From assembly GCF_011075055.1 (NCBI RefSeq), contig NC_058149.1, positions 8,004,449-8,068,448 on the forward strand: a stretch of 64,000 bases of DNA. The letters are read 5' to 3'. Below, piece by piece: positions 1 to 12,330 of the stretch. The notes below the pieces were generated by a model. The model was not told the DNA's origin. It worked only from the letters and a program-made list of their open reading frames with translations, and ran no database searches. Both the position numbers and the translations under genes were made by a program. The stretch's first letter is position 1. Every line of letters starts with the position of its first letter. The DNA comes from Mangifera indica. Its lineage: Eukaryota > Streptophyta > Magnoliopsida > Sapindales > Anacardiaceae.

Positions 1-1105
1 TTTGATTGCTTAGATTAAAATTACAAAACTATCAAGGCATTTAAAAAAGAGAGCTGGGAGGAGGAAGTTTGTTCAAAGTGTTATTGTGACTATGAACAAG
101 GGATTTGTGTATCAGTTCATCAAAGAGTTCGTGGGCAGTTGGCAAGTGAAAGTGTTTTCAGGCAGAAGCAAATTGTTGGGCTATTGAAAATGGGCAAAAA
201 AATTTCTCACTGGCTTATTATCAAACCCCCAACATGCACGATATTAAGACAAACCCAGTCTGTTTCCCCATTAACTCAAACTCCAATGGGCAATAGATAT
301 ATCAATCAACTTAACTATATTTCAATTTTAATCAAACAAAACTCTAATTCAAACCCAATGAATACAAATCAACAAATACAAACCAGATTTCACAAAGACA
401 ACAAATGGAAGAAGATGGGGGTTGGCGAACAATTATATTGGTAATTGAGATGATGATAAGAGGTGACAAAGTGGTGAAAATGATTGATGGTGATGAATCC
501 AAGAGTCGAAAAGAAGATAAAAAATGGTTTAATCTAGTTGTAAATAATATAAATTAACAAAAAAGGAAAAAATGGTTGAAAAAAGATATTTAAGGTCCGT
601 ATTATTAGACCATATTACCAGAACAATAGCTGTGAGAAACAATGACTAGATTCTGATGGTAGATCTCATTTTATGTCAAGGGTCGAGAGAAAGAGAGCAA
701 GATAGATATTGAAAGATAGAAAATCAAGAGAAAAGAGACTTTGGAAGATGTATTGCTTCAAGAAACTAATTGAGCATTGAGTCCAACGTTTGAAAAGTCC
801 ATCAATTTTCATGCAACACAAAATCACCTTTTTACCTTTTTATTCTAACTTTTCCGGTAATAGAGTCACCATATGGGTGGAAAATGTTATTAATGCTAAC
901 TAAAGGTAGAAAGTGTTTTGCATCAAACTTTGGGTAGGAAAAGAATTTACCCTTAAAATTAATGAGTTGGAAAAAGCTTTAAGAAGAAGCTTAGTTTTAA
1001 GTACTGAAGTGAGTAGCAGGCGGAGCAAGTAACTGTGTGTACTTTTTTGATAAGATTCCTGAGCTCACCTCTACAGTCGCACCGTCCTGATCTTCTTCAT
1101 GATAT

Positions 1106-1149
<44 letters not shown>

Positions 1150-1614
1150 TCACTTGTCAGTTGTCAATGTGTCTTATTCAATTTTATTCGAAAATAAAAA
1201 TAGATTAACTTACTTGCATCTGTTTACTTGTAACTCTTAACCAGTTTACCAACTCTAGGTGCGCTCTTTAGATATTCCCAGTTTTATTTTTAAGAATCTA
1301 ATCTGGGTTTTATTCACTCTATCCTTTCTCAGCTCGTAGCTGCTTATTCAATCATTTCTTCAGAATCTAAAGCTATCTACTTTTTCACTTCTTTCTGTGG
1401 TGTAAATGTTTTTTTAGCCCCTCCAAACATGAGTTCCATTCCTTCTTTGATCCTCTAAAGTTTCCAGATCAGCTTTCTTCATTTTCTTTACTTTATTCTT
1501 TGTCTCTCCTATCTTCACATCTAGATTTGGGTATTTCTTTTTTGTTTTCTTGCTTTGAGGTATTGGTTGCTTATAAAATCCCATTTTCCAAAAAGCTTGA
1601 ACCCAGTTTTGTTG
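1..1614. other. Upstream region and 5' leader of the glucanase gene
   Basis: No gene is supported here. An open stretch at 139-444 begins at TTG, has no recognisable domain and is rejected. The last 500 bases are pyrimidine-rich and hold a (TC)n tract, as expected for a plant promoter and 5' leader of the gene that starts at 1615. The transcription start cannot be fixed from the sequence. Confidence 0.5.
1109..1146. repeat. (TC)19 microsatellite in the glucanase leader or promoter
   Basis: An uninterrupted TC dinucleotide run of about 38 bp, some 470 bp upstream of the glucanase ATG. CT-rich tracts are common near plant transcription starts, and its length makes it likely to vary between individuals. 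Confidence 0.95.
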
Positions 1615-4600
1615 ATGATGATGATGGGGAACTTTTCAGTTCCTGTAGCTTTTAATTTGGTTTTTCTGTGCTCATTGGTTTGTGTGGTGAGGGGTATTGG
1701 TGCCAATTGGGGTACACAAGCAAGTCATCCTCTGCCTCCGAAAACTGTGGTGAATCTGTTGAGGAATAATGGGATTCAAAAAGTGAAGCTTTTTGATGCT
1801 GATTATGGAACATTAAGGGCTCTGGGAGGTTCTAATATTGAGGTCATGGTCGGTATCCCAAATGACAAGCTTGCATCTCTGGCTGGTAGCATGAAGGCCG
1901 CTGAGAAATGGGTTTCCAGCAATGTCTCCAAACATATCTCTTCTAATCATGTCAATATCAGGTCTGCTTCCCTTGCACTGCATTTATTATTTATATAAAT
2001 TCAACTATGGCTTAAAAAATAATCTAATTTTACTTTTCTGGTAAATTGGATTAAATAAACTAGATCACTTACCAAAAAAAAAACTAGATTTTATCTGTGG
2101 ATTGTAATAGTTTAGTAGAAATATTAAATGTTATTAATCTTTCTACCTTGGATCTGTTGCAGAGTAACATATGTGGTTTTTTTCATTTGGTTTGCTTAAC
2201 TTAAGTCTCAATGAAATTGTCCTGTTTGTATTGCGGAAAATCTCTGTGTATATTTGGTGATTTATCAACTAGGTGTTCATATTTGCACTATCCTGGCTGT
2301 TGTGTGTATTGCAACCTGACTAAGAGAAATCATAGATTCAAGTTTACTTTCAATAGGCCTTGCTGATATTAAATGCTTTATTGCCTTATGCAACTTTTTC
2401 CAATCAACAAAATGAATTTGCACAACATTTCCAATTATATGTGGAGTTATTGACAAACTTGTAAGGAAGGATGTACATATGGATTGCTCTACATATTGTG
2501 TTATATTATTTGGTAATAGAATGCTCCATAACTAAAAATTTTGCAATGAAACAAGTACTGAAATGTGAACCAAAATATTGAACAAATAGACTACATACTA
2601 TCAACAAATTAATATTTGAAAAATAATAAAGACACAATGATTTACATGGTTTGCCCCAAGTCAAGCTTACATCCACTTCTTCCTTATGGATCAATGTACA
2701 ACATATGAGAATCTCTCTTGTTTTCTTGTCCCTCTCACTTAAGAAAGATATCCCAAATTCTCTCACCAAATAGAGTAACCTCTTTTCTTCCCTAGAGTTA
2801 AGTGAAGTCACACATATATTATTATTACATCCATATTTTGGTGTGAAAGTTTACACCAACAAAGTACACCAAATTTTGGTGGAATTCGATGCAAGAATAC
2901 GAAGAGACACATAAAAGAAAGTGAGGAGTCTGTTTTTAAGTTGGCTTGGCTGAAAATACCAAGAGCCTACATCCACGTATTGTTATTATTTGAGTGTAAA
3001 TTACAAGGGTGTAATGCTTAAACAATAATTGAAATCTCCCAAGTGTGTCTTCTGTCCTGCCTTTAACCCTTCCACTGCCATGAAGTTATACTAGTGGAGG
3101 TGATGATTACACGTACATGTGTAGTTAGAATTGTAGGGGTTGATGACTTGATTGGTATCGTTGTGATCCTAAAGTGGTAGGAGCGTAATTGTACTTTAAT
3201 TATGATTGCCAAAATTTTGGAAAGTGATTCCAAGACAACAGGAAATGACTATTCAGTGTTGAATTGATTGCGGAAGTTGTAGCAGATATGGACTATTGTT
3301 TCTTGTTTGTGGCTTCTAGAAGGATCGTATATTGTTCGAGGTATCTTCTCAAGTTGTGAGGTAGCTTCTTAACATATGGCTTGGCCTGTGGGCTGGTGTA
3401 ATGTCTATCTGCTAGCCATTAATTATTACTATGAATGCCATGCCCATGAGTTCGACAGAGGTGGAATTTTGACGGCATAGCGGATATTAACATAATTTAT
3501 TAGTAATAATTTGAGGATAGTTCTCCGTCTTAAAATCTCTCTTGTAACTAGAGAACTGTTCAATGTCTCATCAGGGACAAACTTCACTTTTTATTTTCTG
3601 AGCCTCATTAGCATGCTCATATGCGGCTATGTTGGTTTTTTATAATAAAGGTGTATAAACATATAATTTGAAAAATTAATCAGCTTTGATTTTAAATTAT
3701 GTTTTAGTGTTTATAATTTGCTTCAGTGTCTTATCAATGCTAGCCTTCTGTACCTGGATATTGTTTCTTGTAATCATCTGATTTTAAATAATGTTTTTTG
3801 CTTTCATTTTATGTGTTTGACCAGTCATAAAGATGTTTTCCTAGACTGAAGTTAAAGTTGTATTGCATACAAAAAGTAATTATTTATTGGCCTGACACAA
3901 AGCTTGTGTATATAGTCAAGAGAACTGGCTAACTTGACTAATGCCAAACTAAAAGGAAAAAAGGTGAAATCTAAACTGTAGCATACACGAGTCTAGGCTT
4001 GTGCTTCTTGCTATTGTTGACGTGTTAGACTATGTAACTTTTACATGCTATGCAGTGTGTTTTTGCTAATATTTTATACATCATTTCCTACTTAAAGGAC
4101 ATGTCTGCTTGTTTTTTCTTTTTCATGGACTTCTAAAATTTTCCTAAAACTCCCATGGATTCTTTCACAAATAAAATATTTGCTTGAATATGGTTACTCT
4201 TTTGCTCATGCAATATTGGGCAGTTATGTTCTGTGAGTTTACATTGAGGTTTCAAGAGTTCCTGCGGTAGCAATGTGTACAAAATGCTCCGCACCAATGA
4301 TACCACTTGGACTTTTTCAACATGTTTTTGTACCATGCTTCAATCATAGCCGCTGTTACTCATTCACTTTCTATAGGCCTTGATGTAGGCCTATATGAAA
4401 GCTCCAATGATGTATATTTCTTATTCTTTGACATCTATAAGCTTGATAAAATTTCTCAGGTTATCACACCTTATGAATCTGCAGATATGTTGCAGTTGGG
4501 AATGAACCTTTCTTGCAAACATACAATGAAAGCTTCCTCAACACAACCTTCCCTGCTCTGCAGAATGTTCAGTCTGCCCTGATAAAGGCTGGGCTTAGCA

Positions 4601-5586
4601 ATCAAGTAAAGGTCACTGTACCCCTCAATGCTGATGTTTATGAGTCCTCATCTGGATATCCATCTGGCGGTGACTTCCGAACTGATATCCACGATCTCAT
4701 GCTTGCCATTGTCAAATTTTTGAGTGATTATGGTGCGCCATTTACTGTCAACATTTATCCATTCATAAGCCTTTACACTGATTCCAACTTCCCCGTTGAG
4801 TATGCCTTCTTTGACGGCAATGCACAACCTGTAAATGATGGTGGGACGATCTATTACAATATGTTTGATGCAAATCATGACACTCTTGTGTATGCTCTAC
4901 AGAGGAATGGGTATGGGAATCTGCCTATTATAATTGGAGAAATTGGGTGGCCAACTGATGGAGATCGAAATGCTAATTCAGAGTATGCACGACGATTCAA
5001 CCAAGGTTTTATGTCCCATATTTCAGGTGGGAAAGGAACACCAATGCGACCAGGGCCCATTGATGCATATTTGTTTAGTTTGATCGATGAGGACGCCAAG
5101 AGTATTGATCCGGGGAATTTTGAACGTCACTGGGGGATATTTACTTTTGATGGGAGAGCCAAATACGTGCTCAATCTTGGCATGACAAACTCGGGTGCCT
5201 TAATTCCGGCAAGAGGTGTGCATTACTTGGAGAAAAAGTGGTGTATAATGAAGCCTTCAGCCAGACTCGATGATCCACAGGTAGCACCAAGCGTGAGCTA
5301 CGCCTGTGGACTTGCTGACTGCTCTGAACTTGGTTATGGGACATCTTGTGCAGATCTGGATGCTCAAGGGAATATCTCATATGCGTTTAATAGTTACTAT
5401 CAGAGAAATAATCAGGTTGATGCTGCTTGTAAATTTCCAAACATATCAATGGTTACAAAAAAGGATCCATCAATGGGAAGCTGCACATTCCAGATAATGA
5501 TTCAGCCATATTATGGAGGTGCAGGAAGGAGAAAGCCAATAGCTTTGGTTTTGGGCTTTCTTCTCTTCGCATTAACATTTCTGTGA
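1615..5586 (+). CDS. Glucan endo-1,3-beta-glucosidase, GH17 + X8 (CBM43), GPI-anchored
   Basis: Hydrolyses beta-1,3-glucan (callose) at the cell surface. Two exons, 1615-1961 and 4485-5586, joined across a 2,523-bp GT..AG intron with phase preserved, give 482 aa. Residues 1-24 or so form a signal peptide (four ATGs in tandem; the first in-frame ATG is used, upstream codons start only at TTG). The GH17 domain follows from about residue 25: acid/base Glu123 in VGNEPF, formed just after the splice junction, and nucleophile Glu268 in [14 protein letters not shown] Cys-rich X8/CBM43 domain runs from about Cys369 to Cys449. The last 17 residues are hydrophobic after GRRKP, a GPI-anchor signal. Length and domain order match the subclass of Arabidopsis At4g31140/At5g58090. 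Both catalytic Glu are present, so it should be active. Family and structure are solid; the exact physiological role is inferred. Confidence 0.95.
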
Positions 5587-6289
5587 GTGCTACTAGCATT
5601 TGTTTTGTAGGAGAAGCATTGTGATTCATCAGTGGCACAAGCATCGTCCTTATTTTGCAATTAACCAAGGTAAATGCTGAAATTAATTAAGCTGTTTTTA
5701 GGATTTAATTGCCTTCGAGTTGTGTTTTTTTTTTGGGGAAATGTTTATTGTTAAGTACTTTAAATGAGGCCTAACCAGTTAGGATTGAAAATGTGAAATG
5801 GTGCCTTGGCTTTCTGTTTTTGTCATATGATTTTCTTTTTATCCTTTGTATCAATAAGAGGCATAAATAAGAGCGATGTTATGCACATATTTTTTTTTTT
5901 TTTTTAAAAACTTAAAGAAAACCTAATAAACTTAAAGAAAACCTAATAAAGTAAAAAACTAAAAAAGTATTATTTATGTTATAAAAAGGATAGTTTTTTT
6001 TTTTTAAAATTTGATTATTATTTATTTTGTAAAAAACTATGACTTCATTTATTTTTACCCTCACGTCTCTACTTCCACATAAAGTTAAATCTGATTTTGA
6101 ATCATTTTTATTATCCCAAGCATTTAAAATAATGTACGATAATGACTCTAAGAAAACTTAATTATTTAATTTCTTTATTCCTGATAAACATTTTTAACAC
6201 CACTCATAAGTACATCAAGTCTAGACATGGCAAGCAGTGGAGTCCCCTTTTTGGGCCAGGCCCATGGGCGATATTGCTCCTTTGTATAA
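5587..6289. other. 3' flank of the glucanase gene and AT-rich spacer
   Basis: Contains the presumed 3' UTR of the glucanase and AT-rich spacer. A 20-bp unit beginning acttaaagaaaacc is directly duplicated at about 5909-5948. No coding signal is seen. Confidence 0.5.
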
Positions 6290-7050
6290 GGCCAAGGACT
6301 TATTTCCCCTTGAAGTATGTTGATTTATCAATTTTTTTTTGTTAATTTTGAAAATTTTATTTACTCACCCATAAACAGTTAAAATTAATTGAGTCTATTA
6401 GTTATATCATTCTCCCTCCCTCCCCCACCCCGCCTCCCCAAACCCTAAAAGTTAACAATATTTTTCAACCCAAGTTTTCAAAAACTATATTCCCCTCCCC
6501 CAGGGTTTTCAAAGTTTCAGATTTAATTTTTTCGATAACGACTAATGATCTTTAGGCACCGCCTTTTCCTCTTCGACATCTCCTCCTTCCGATCGTACGA
6601 CGTCTCCCCCTTCTCGACGTCTTTGTCTAGAGACAAAAATAACGTCTTCATAGACAACAAAAACTCTTCGTTGAAGAAAAGTCTTTGTCGACGATGACAT
6701 CGAGGAGGACAAGGTGTAGCACAGTCGGAAGGAGGAAATATTGGAGAGGAACAGATGGTTCCTAAAGATAGTCGATCGTCGTCGAAAAAATTGAATCTGA
6801 AAGTTTGAAAACCTTAGGGGAAAAATGTAGTTTTTGAAAACTTGGGTTAAGGGAAATTATTATTTTTTAGGGTTTATGGGAGAAATAAAATAAAATTTAA
6901 GTTTGTTTTTAACATTACAAATAAAATGATGATTTTACCCTTGAAATCATTAAGTTTAACCGTCTATGAGTGGGTAAATGAGATTTTCAAAGTTAATGAG
7001 GAAAACCTTGAGAAATCAGTATACTTTGGATGGGAAATAGTCCTTTGGCC
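6290..7050. mobile_element. Foldback MITE (MULE-like), family copy 1
   Basis: A 761-bp non-coding element whose two halves are imperfect inverted copies of each other. It begins GGCCAAGGACTTATTTCCCC and ends in ..ATAGTCCTTTGGCC. Flanking 9-mers TTTGTATAA and TTATTATAA agree at 7 of 9 positions, read as a decayed 9-bp target duplication. The centre carries GAAGACG/CGTCTTC-type motifs. A C-rich stretch at 6410-6440 sits where other copies have long C tracts. Related copies lie at 41484, 42482 and 56090. Long TIRs with 9-bp duplications fit the Mutator-like superfamily; no transposase is present. Confidence 0.75.
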
Positions 7051-7608
7051 TTATTATAATGGATCATATCACCCTCGTAAATTGTTTAGATTGTATTTGA
7101 ACTTGGAAATTAGACATGTGGATTAGCTTAGTCTGACCCATTATTGTAATTAACAAAATAATTAAAATTGGATACCGCTTTGCAGGCTAGCAATGGCTAC
7201 TGGCCCAGAAGCCGTTGGGCTCTTTTTATTTTTTCCCTTTTTTTCGCTACATGAACCTTCTCCTAAAACATATTTCATTCGTTCCTAAATTTTCCTTCAA
7301 TTTTTATCACTCTAAACTTACTTCAATTTCACAATCTCAAACTCTTTTAATCAATTTTTAATTTTGTCAAATAACTTAGGTTTTATTTTGTTTTTATAAT
7401 TATTTTTTTCTTTTGAATACTTTAATAATAAAAAAAATCAATATATTCTAAACAAAAAAGGTGATCAAACGAGTAAAACGAATTATTTTTTGTAAACTCA
7501 AAGAAAAAGAAAATAACTCAGTGTAAACACTATAAAAAAGACTTTATAAGAATAAGTAATAATATAATCATATATCTCATTCTCATACATCATTTCTATG
7601 ATGTCCTA
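7051..7608. other. AT-rich spacer
   Basis: No gene, and nothing beyond simple AT-rich sequence, is seen between the foldback element and the small inverted repeat that follows. Confidence 0.4.
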
Positions 7609-7705
7609 ATTTGAGAAATCTAGGTGGAGTAACAGATAAAGTAAAAGTGGAAAGTGACATTGTCCTCTTTTGTTTTATTTACTACTCCACTTAGATTTCT
7701 CAAAC
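7609..7705. repeat. Short inverted repeat (hairpin, about 31-bp arms)
   Basis: The arm starting tttgagaaatctaggtgga at about 7610 reappears as its reverse complement, ending agatttctcaaa, near 7704. Arms are about 31 bp with a loop of roughly 33 bp. It could be a tiny MITE; no clear target duplication is seen. Confidence 0.7.
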
Positions 7706-8411
7706 TAGAGTATTGTAATACCCTAGGTAAGTGTGAAGATCATTTTGATTATTTTCTTTTGATTCGATGCCATAATTATTGCTTTATTTAGTGGTTTTAT
7801 TGTGTTTGTGTGTATACAAAGATTGTATACACTTGAGTGAGCCTAGAGGGGTGTTTGTGATTTTATGGGATTTGAAATCATGATCCCATGATTTTTGGTG
7901 ATTGGATAAGCATAGGCTGGCCTTGTGTGATCTTTGTGTATTATTTAAGAAGCCAGTCGCACTTGGTGGAAGAAACTAACACTTTTTATAATATATAGCA
8001 CACACAGAGCAAACTAGGGAGAGAGTAGAGAGTTTGAGGCATCAAGAAGGGAAGGAGATCACTGGAAGTCCGCAGTCACATGAAGACTTGCCGTTCATCG
8101 GATGAGAGGTAGGCATCTCCCCCCTTCCCTTTGTGTTCCATATTGTATTATTAGGTATTTTTATAAATTATTATTAGAATTCTGTATGATGGGTGGTTTT
8201 TTATTCAATCTAAGCTTTTTGAATTGACTAGGATGATTGGTTGTATTTTTGGGATCAAGTCGTATGTGTAAGAACACTAATATTGTGTTTGCATTTGTTC
8301 TAAAGTGAAAATTGGCAAGAGCACAATGTTATAGACACCAAGCATGCCCATGCATGGGAGATGCACTATTATGCCTCGGTTGGGTCGCCACTTGACGCCG
8401 CAAAGAGTTAG

Positions 8412-8645
8412 ATGTGCGCATGAGTGCCAGACATGCAATGTGCACATCAAGCATGTGTGTAGCTGTCAAGCATGCAACGTGCACGTCGGGCATGTATGTA
8501 GCTGTCGAGTGTGCAGCATGCACGTCAGGCATGTGTGTAGTTGTCGAGTGTGCAACTTGCATATCGAGCATGCACTCAGCTTTCGGGCATGTCGCATGCA
8601 CATTGGGCTTGCGTGTAGCTACACACTCGCATAGTTTGTAGCATA
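8412..8645. repeat. 39-bp minisatellite, about 6 units
   Basis: The motif gcatgtgtgtagctgtc and its variants start at 8451, 8490, 8529, 8568 and 8607, exactly 39 bp apart, with one more degenerate unit before. Because 39 is a multiple of three, frames stay open on both strands and give spurious 13-residue repeats (for example KHATCTSGMYVAV). No gene is inferred. Confidence 0.9.
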
Positions 8646-9082
8646 CCCATACAACCTATGGCGCAATTGGGCCACTTGTGGCATGCCTATGGCATATCTG
8701 TGTGCCTAGGGTGCTCGATAGTGCGAGTCAGACACATGCCCGTGCACGATGAATCTTTGGCACACCCATGCCCGAACGTGTCATGCCCATATCAAAACCT
8801 TGGAAAGTAACTTTCGTCTTGTTTACAAGTGTAGGGATAAGTTAGGTGACCATAAATGTTCATACGGATTGGATTTAAAAAACATAGCCATAGTTATGTG
8901 CATAGATGGTTACAAGTCATGTTGCATGCCAACTGATGAGATGTTCTGGTCTTGAGAATACATGGGCCGATTGATGAAATGTTTCGGCCCTTAGTAGTGG
9001 AAGTAGAATGAACTCAATAGACAATAATGATGTAAGCAACGTCTAAGATAGACGTCTCTTCGGACCACTTCCACAAGGGAGG

Positions 9083-9252
9083 TAAGAGACATATGAGATG
9101 GGTTTCCATCCTAATTATAAAGATAAGAGACACCTGAGATGGGTGTTTAATTCGATGTGTATAGACGTAAGAGGTATCTGAGATAGATGCATATTCTAAC
9201 ATAAAGGCATAGGAGACACCTGAGACGGAAGTCTGATCGGATGCATCTGGGA
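9083..9252. repeat. Degenerate 41-44-bp tandem repeat, 4 units
   Basis: Units led by taagagacacctgagatggg or a variant start at 9083, 9124, 9168 and 9210. The units vary in length and have diverged. The array lies inside the LTR-like block. Confidence 0.75.
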
Positions 9253-9400
9253 CGCATATGACGGTAAGGATATTCATAAAGAACGCCATACTTATTGTAA
9301 ATGACCTACTGAGAGTTATGACTCATGTCCTCTTGGTTTTTCAGGTAGGAGAAATAGCAGGGCAAGCAAGAAGATGAGTGAATCAACAAATTAAGCTACA

Positions 9401-10503
9401 TGCCAACTATAGTCGTCTTGACGTTTTATTATGCATTTGATATGGATTTTTTTTGTTAATTTAGTGCACATTAAGATTTCAAATAATGTCTTTTGTAATA
9501 TTTCCATAAAGACACTTTTTAGCATGCTTTTCATTAATAACAAGTGCATAATGTTCTTTCATTAATAAGCATTGACATTATATTTTCACGTTAACTGAAT
9601 TTGAGTGACACATCATTTCGGTATTTTCACTGTTTGGAACAAATTCTCAAAGTCGGATGTTGCAAATATCTTTGTAATGATATATAAGAATGAGAGATTT
9701 GATTTCACTCTTATTTGTTTCTACAAGATTCTCTTATAGTATTTACATTGAGCACTTTCCTTCCTCTTTGAGCGTACAAAAATGAATTCGTCTCAATCGT
9801 TTAAGCATATTTTTCATTTAAACTATGATGAATTTGACAATGAAGAAATATAAGTAATAGAAATACATAAATGATTTCACATAATTTGAAAATAAATAAA
9901 ATGTAATTTGATGGATCTACCCACAATTTAAGAAAGCCAGTCATTTGAATTAGGGATAATTGAATCTGAAATATAGTATAAATTCTGAGTAAAACTTGGA
10001 ATCAATATGAAACCTATAAAGTTAGTTCTTGATAAAAACTGACTTTGTAGGTTTTATGTTTCAATTCCTAAATTCGGAATTAACTTTGTAGATTCGAGAT
10101 TTTGATTCCTATTTTTAGAAATCAAATTAATTTAGATTTCGATTTCACAAAATATCTAGACCCATTCCCCCGCTTCCCTCGACGCCGAGGTAAGTTTCAT
10201 GTCAATTGATAAATTTATTTGATTTTTTTCTGATTTATACATATTTATATTCTTAAAACGGTTTATCAACCCAAAATAATACATATTATTATAGCATTTA
10301 AACACCCCTAAATATTACAACTCTATATACAAACAACGGTAAATCAATCCAATAATTACACACAATTACTCTATCTTCAAATTCATGAACTTAAAATTAA
10401 GTTTATCCTGATACTTGAATGTGATGATTTTTCTTTTGTTTGATTTCATGTTTTAAGTGCAGATGTTTCAAATGTGAATTAGAAATTTATAAAGTCTAAT
10501 ATG
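9401..10503. other. AT-rich spacer with a decayed repeat at about 9945-10180
   Basis: No gene is seen. The stretch at 9945-10180 contains aaacctataaagtt and tgtaggtttta motifs that resemble the interior of the element at 29068-29880, so it is probably a decayed fragment of that family. Confidence 0.4.
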
Positions 10504-11103
10504 GAAAATTAAATTACCTAAATTTATACACTCAAAGCAAAAATGCTCAATATTATTTATACAAAGTTAAAATGCCCACATAATATGAATGGATTGAGAT
10601 GCCCATTACGTTAACAAAAAACTATTCACGATGTACTGTTCATGAGTGAACAAAGATTTTTAGTTATATAGATTGATTTTTTAGTGTTTTTGATGAATTT
10701 ATTAAAGGATTTTATATTAGAATAAGTGTAGATTTAATTATTATTTTTTTGAATATATTATTTTTGAAAATTTAATTTAATTTTTAAAATTAAATTCGTG
10801 AGCAAACAATGAGTCTTGTGAAATGAACAGTAAATTCACGAGGACTGCCACTCATGAAAATAGTGTTTACTGTTTTCACTCGTGAAGTAAACAGTGAATT
10901 TCACAAGGCTTCTTCAACCGTGCCTCGTTTAATTCACCGTTCATCCATGAACAGTAAATCATAAAATTACTGTTTAGTCACCAACAATATTTTGTTTATA
11001 AAATAGGTATTTCAGTCCACTCACATTACGTGGATATTTTAATTTTATATAAATATTATTGGGTATTTTTATTTTGTGCATATGAAATTAGACTATTTAA
11101 TTT
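10504..11103. mobile_element. MITE-like element with about 95-bp terminal inverted repeats
   Basis: The first about 95 bp (from aaattaaattacctaaattt) match the reverse complement of the last about 95 bp (ending gactatttaattt) at most positions. Shared words include caatattatttatac and aatgcccac. The interior carries several gttcatgagtgaac-like palindromic motifs. No coding sequence and no certain target duplication are seen. This is a non-autonomous DNA transposon of unknown superfamily. Confidence 0.7.
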
Positions 11104-11936
11104 ATTTTTCTGTCTGATATTTACTTATTAAATTAGTACAAGGTGAAGTAAGGTTCATCATTTTTCTATAAATCTTCTAAAATTTATCAATTTAATTAAA
11201 ATAGTTATTTATTAAGGGCATTATGGTTTTACCCCAGGTAAAAAAGTTCAAAAATTTGACGGTTTGGGTTTTTTCTTTTATCCTTTTGGGAGAATTCAAA
11301 GGGTTTTAGGGTACTTCCTTCTCCCTAAGAGTAGCTGTCGTCCTCCACCACCATTAGTAATCTTCCTTTTGTTTTCTAAACTAAGTCGTTTTGCCTCTTC
11401 AGCTGTCGTCACCCGCCTCCGCTGCTGCCACCGGTAACTTCTTTTCTAAATAATAGTTCTTCATCTGTTGTTTCATGAATTCATGCTTATTAATAGTTCC
11501 AGTAAAAATTCGTTTTTTATTCAATTAAACACCGCACTTTTTGACTACGTTATAGTGCGATTAGTCGTTTCTCTGCTTATAGGATGTAATATCCCTAATC
11601 TATCGTTTTTACAGAAACATTAAATCAATTTAACTTAACTTTTCTTATATGTAAAACTTTGATTTATCCATTTATAGTCTGCCCATCCAATAATATTATT
11701 TTGACCTTTTATAATGGCCTTTTCAATTAATTTACTGTATTAATGTTATATGAATAAATTATGTGATGTATAATGATTTATTTTAAATAATAAAACATGC
11801 TTTTTATGATATTTTGATACTCTGAATATTGTGGAACAATATTTTGATAACATATAACATATTTTCGTTAAATATAAGTTGTGGGCTGTAACTATAAAAT
11901 CTGACTTAGGTGTGGTAGATTTAAAGTGTTTTCAAA
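11104..11936. other. Promoter and 5' leader region of the uS17 gene
   Basis: No coding signal. A pyrimidine-rich stretch at 11330-11430, ending ctgccaccg|gtaact, could be a first non-coding exon, and gacttag|gtgtgg near 11909 a matching acceptor. That would give a 5'-UTR intron of about 480 bp. This is inferred from splice-like sites only. Confidence 0.35.
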
Positions 11937-12330
11937 ATGAAGTCAGTGGTGGGAATGGTTGTTTCCAACAAGATGCAAAAGTCTGTGGTCGTGGCAGTGG
12001 ACAGACTTTTTCACCACAAGATGTATAACCGTTATGTCAAGCGGACTTCCAAGTTCATGGCTCATGATGAGCACAATCTTTGCAACATTGGTGACCGAGT
12101 CAGTGTCAATCTCTCTCATATTTGTTAGTCATTATGTTGTGAAACTTTATTGATGGTTATTTAGGGTATATTTGGTGGTTTTGTAGGTTCGGCTGGATCC
12201 TTCAAGGCCATTGAGCAAGCGTAAGAATTGGGTTGTTGCTGAAATTCTTAAGAAAGCCCGAATCTATGTACCACCATCAATGGATACTGTTGCTGCTTCA
12301 AGTAACAAAACTGAAGTTTTGACTTCATAA
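11937..12330 (+). CDS. Small ribosomal subunit protein uS17, organellar type
   Basis: An RNA-binding OB-fold protein of the bacterial-type small ribosomal subunit. Exons 11937-12098 and 12187-12330 join in frame across an 88-bp GT..AG intron (GACCGA|GTTCGG) to give 101 aa. The protein begins [19 protein letters not shown] and continues with the S17 signature around [33 protein letters not shown] and VVAEILKKA. Arabidopsis At1g49400 and At3g18880, as I recall them, share this short form. The N-terminus has no obvious long transit peptide, which is typical of the plant mitochondrial form; I therefore favour mitochondria, by inference. The next gene lies 3.9 kb away and there is no link in function. 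Confidence 0.92.

Larger units (their letters stand above)
7712..9400 (+). mobile_element. Probable LTR-type retroelement remnant (no coding part)
   Basis: The block opens with gtaataccctaggtaagtg, like the TGTAAYACCC start of many plant gypsy LTRs. Near 7985-8130 it has a purine-rich stretch followed by gaggtaggcatctcc. It is unusually GC-rich at 8340-8780 and contains two minisatellites. A similar series of landmarks recurs at 31.7-34.3 kb. No gag or pol is present. Calling it a solo LTR is inference; a relic of another retroelement is equally possible. Confidence 0.35.

Noticed and set aside
139..444. Open frame of 101 codons on the plus strand
   Set aside because: It begins at TTG, has low-complexity Asn/Gln-rich composition, no domain and no splice context; it lies in promoter-side spacer.
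8329..8641. Overlapping open frames on both strands with Cys/His-rich 13-residue repeats
   Set aside because: They follow from a 39-bp (multiple of three) tandem repeat; all frames stay open equally well, which argues against coding.
8412..8645. CRISPR-like spacing of repeats
   Set aside because: Units are contiguous tandem copies without unique spacers, in a plant nuclear genome.
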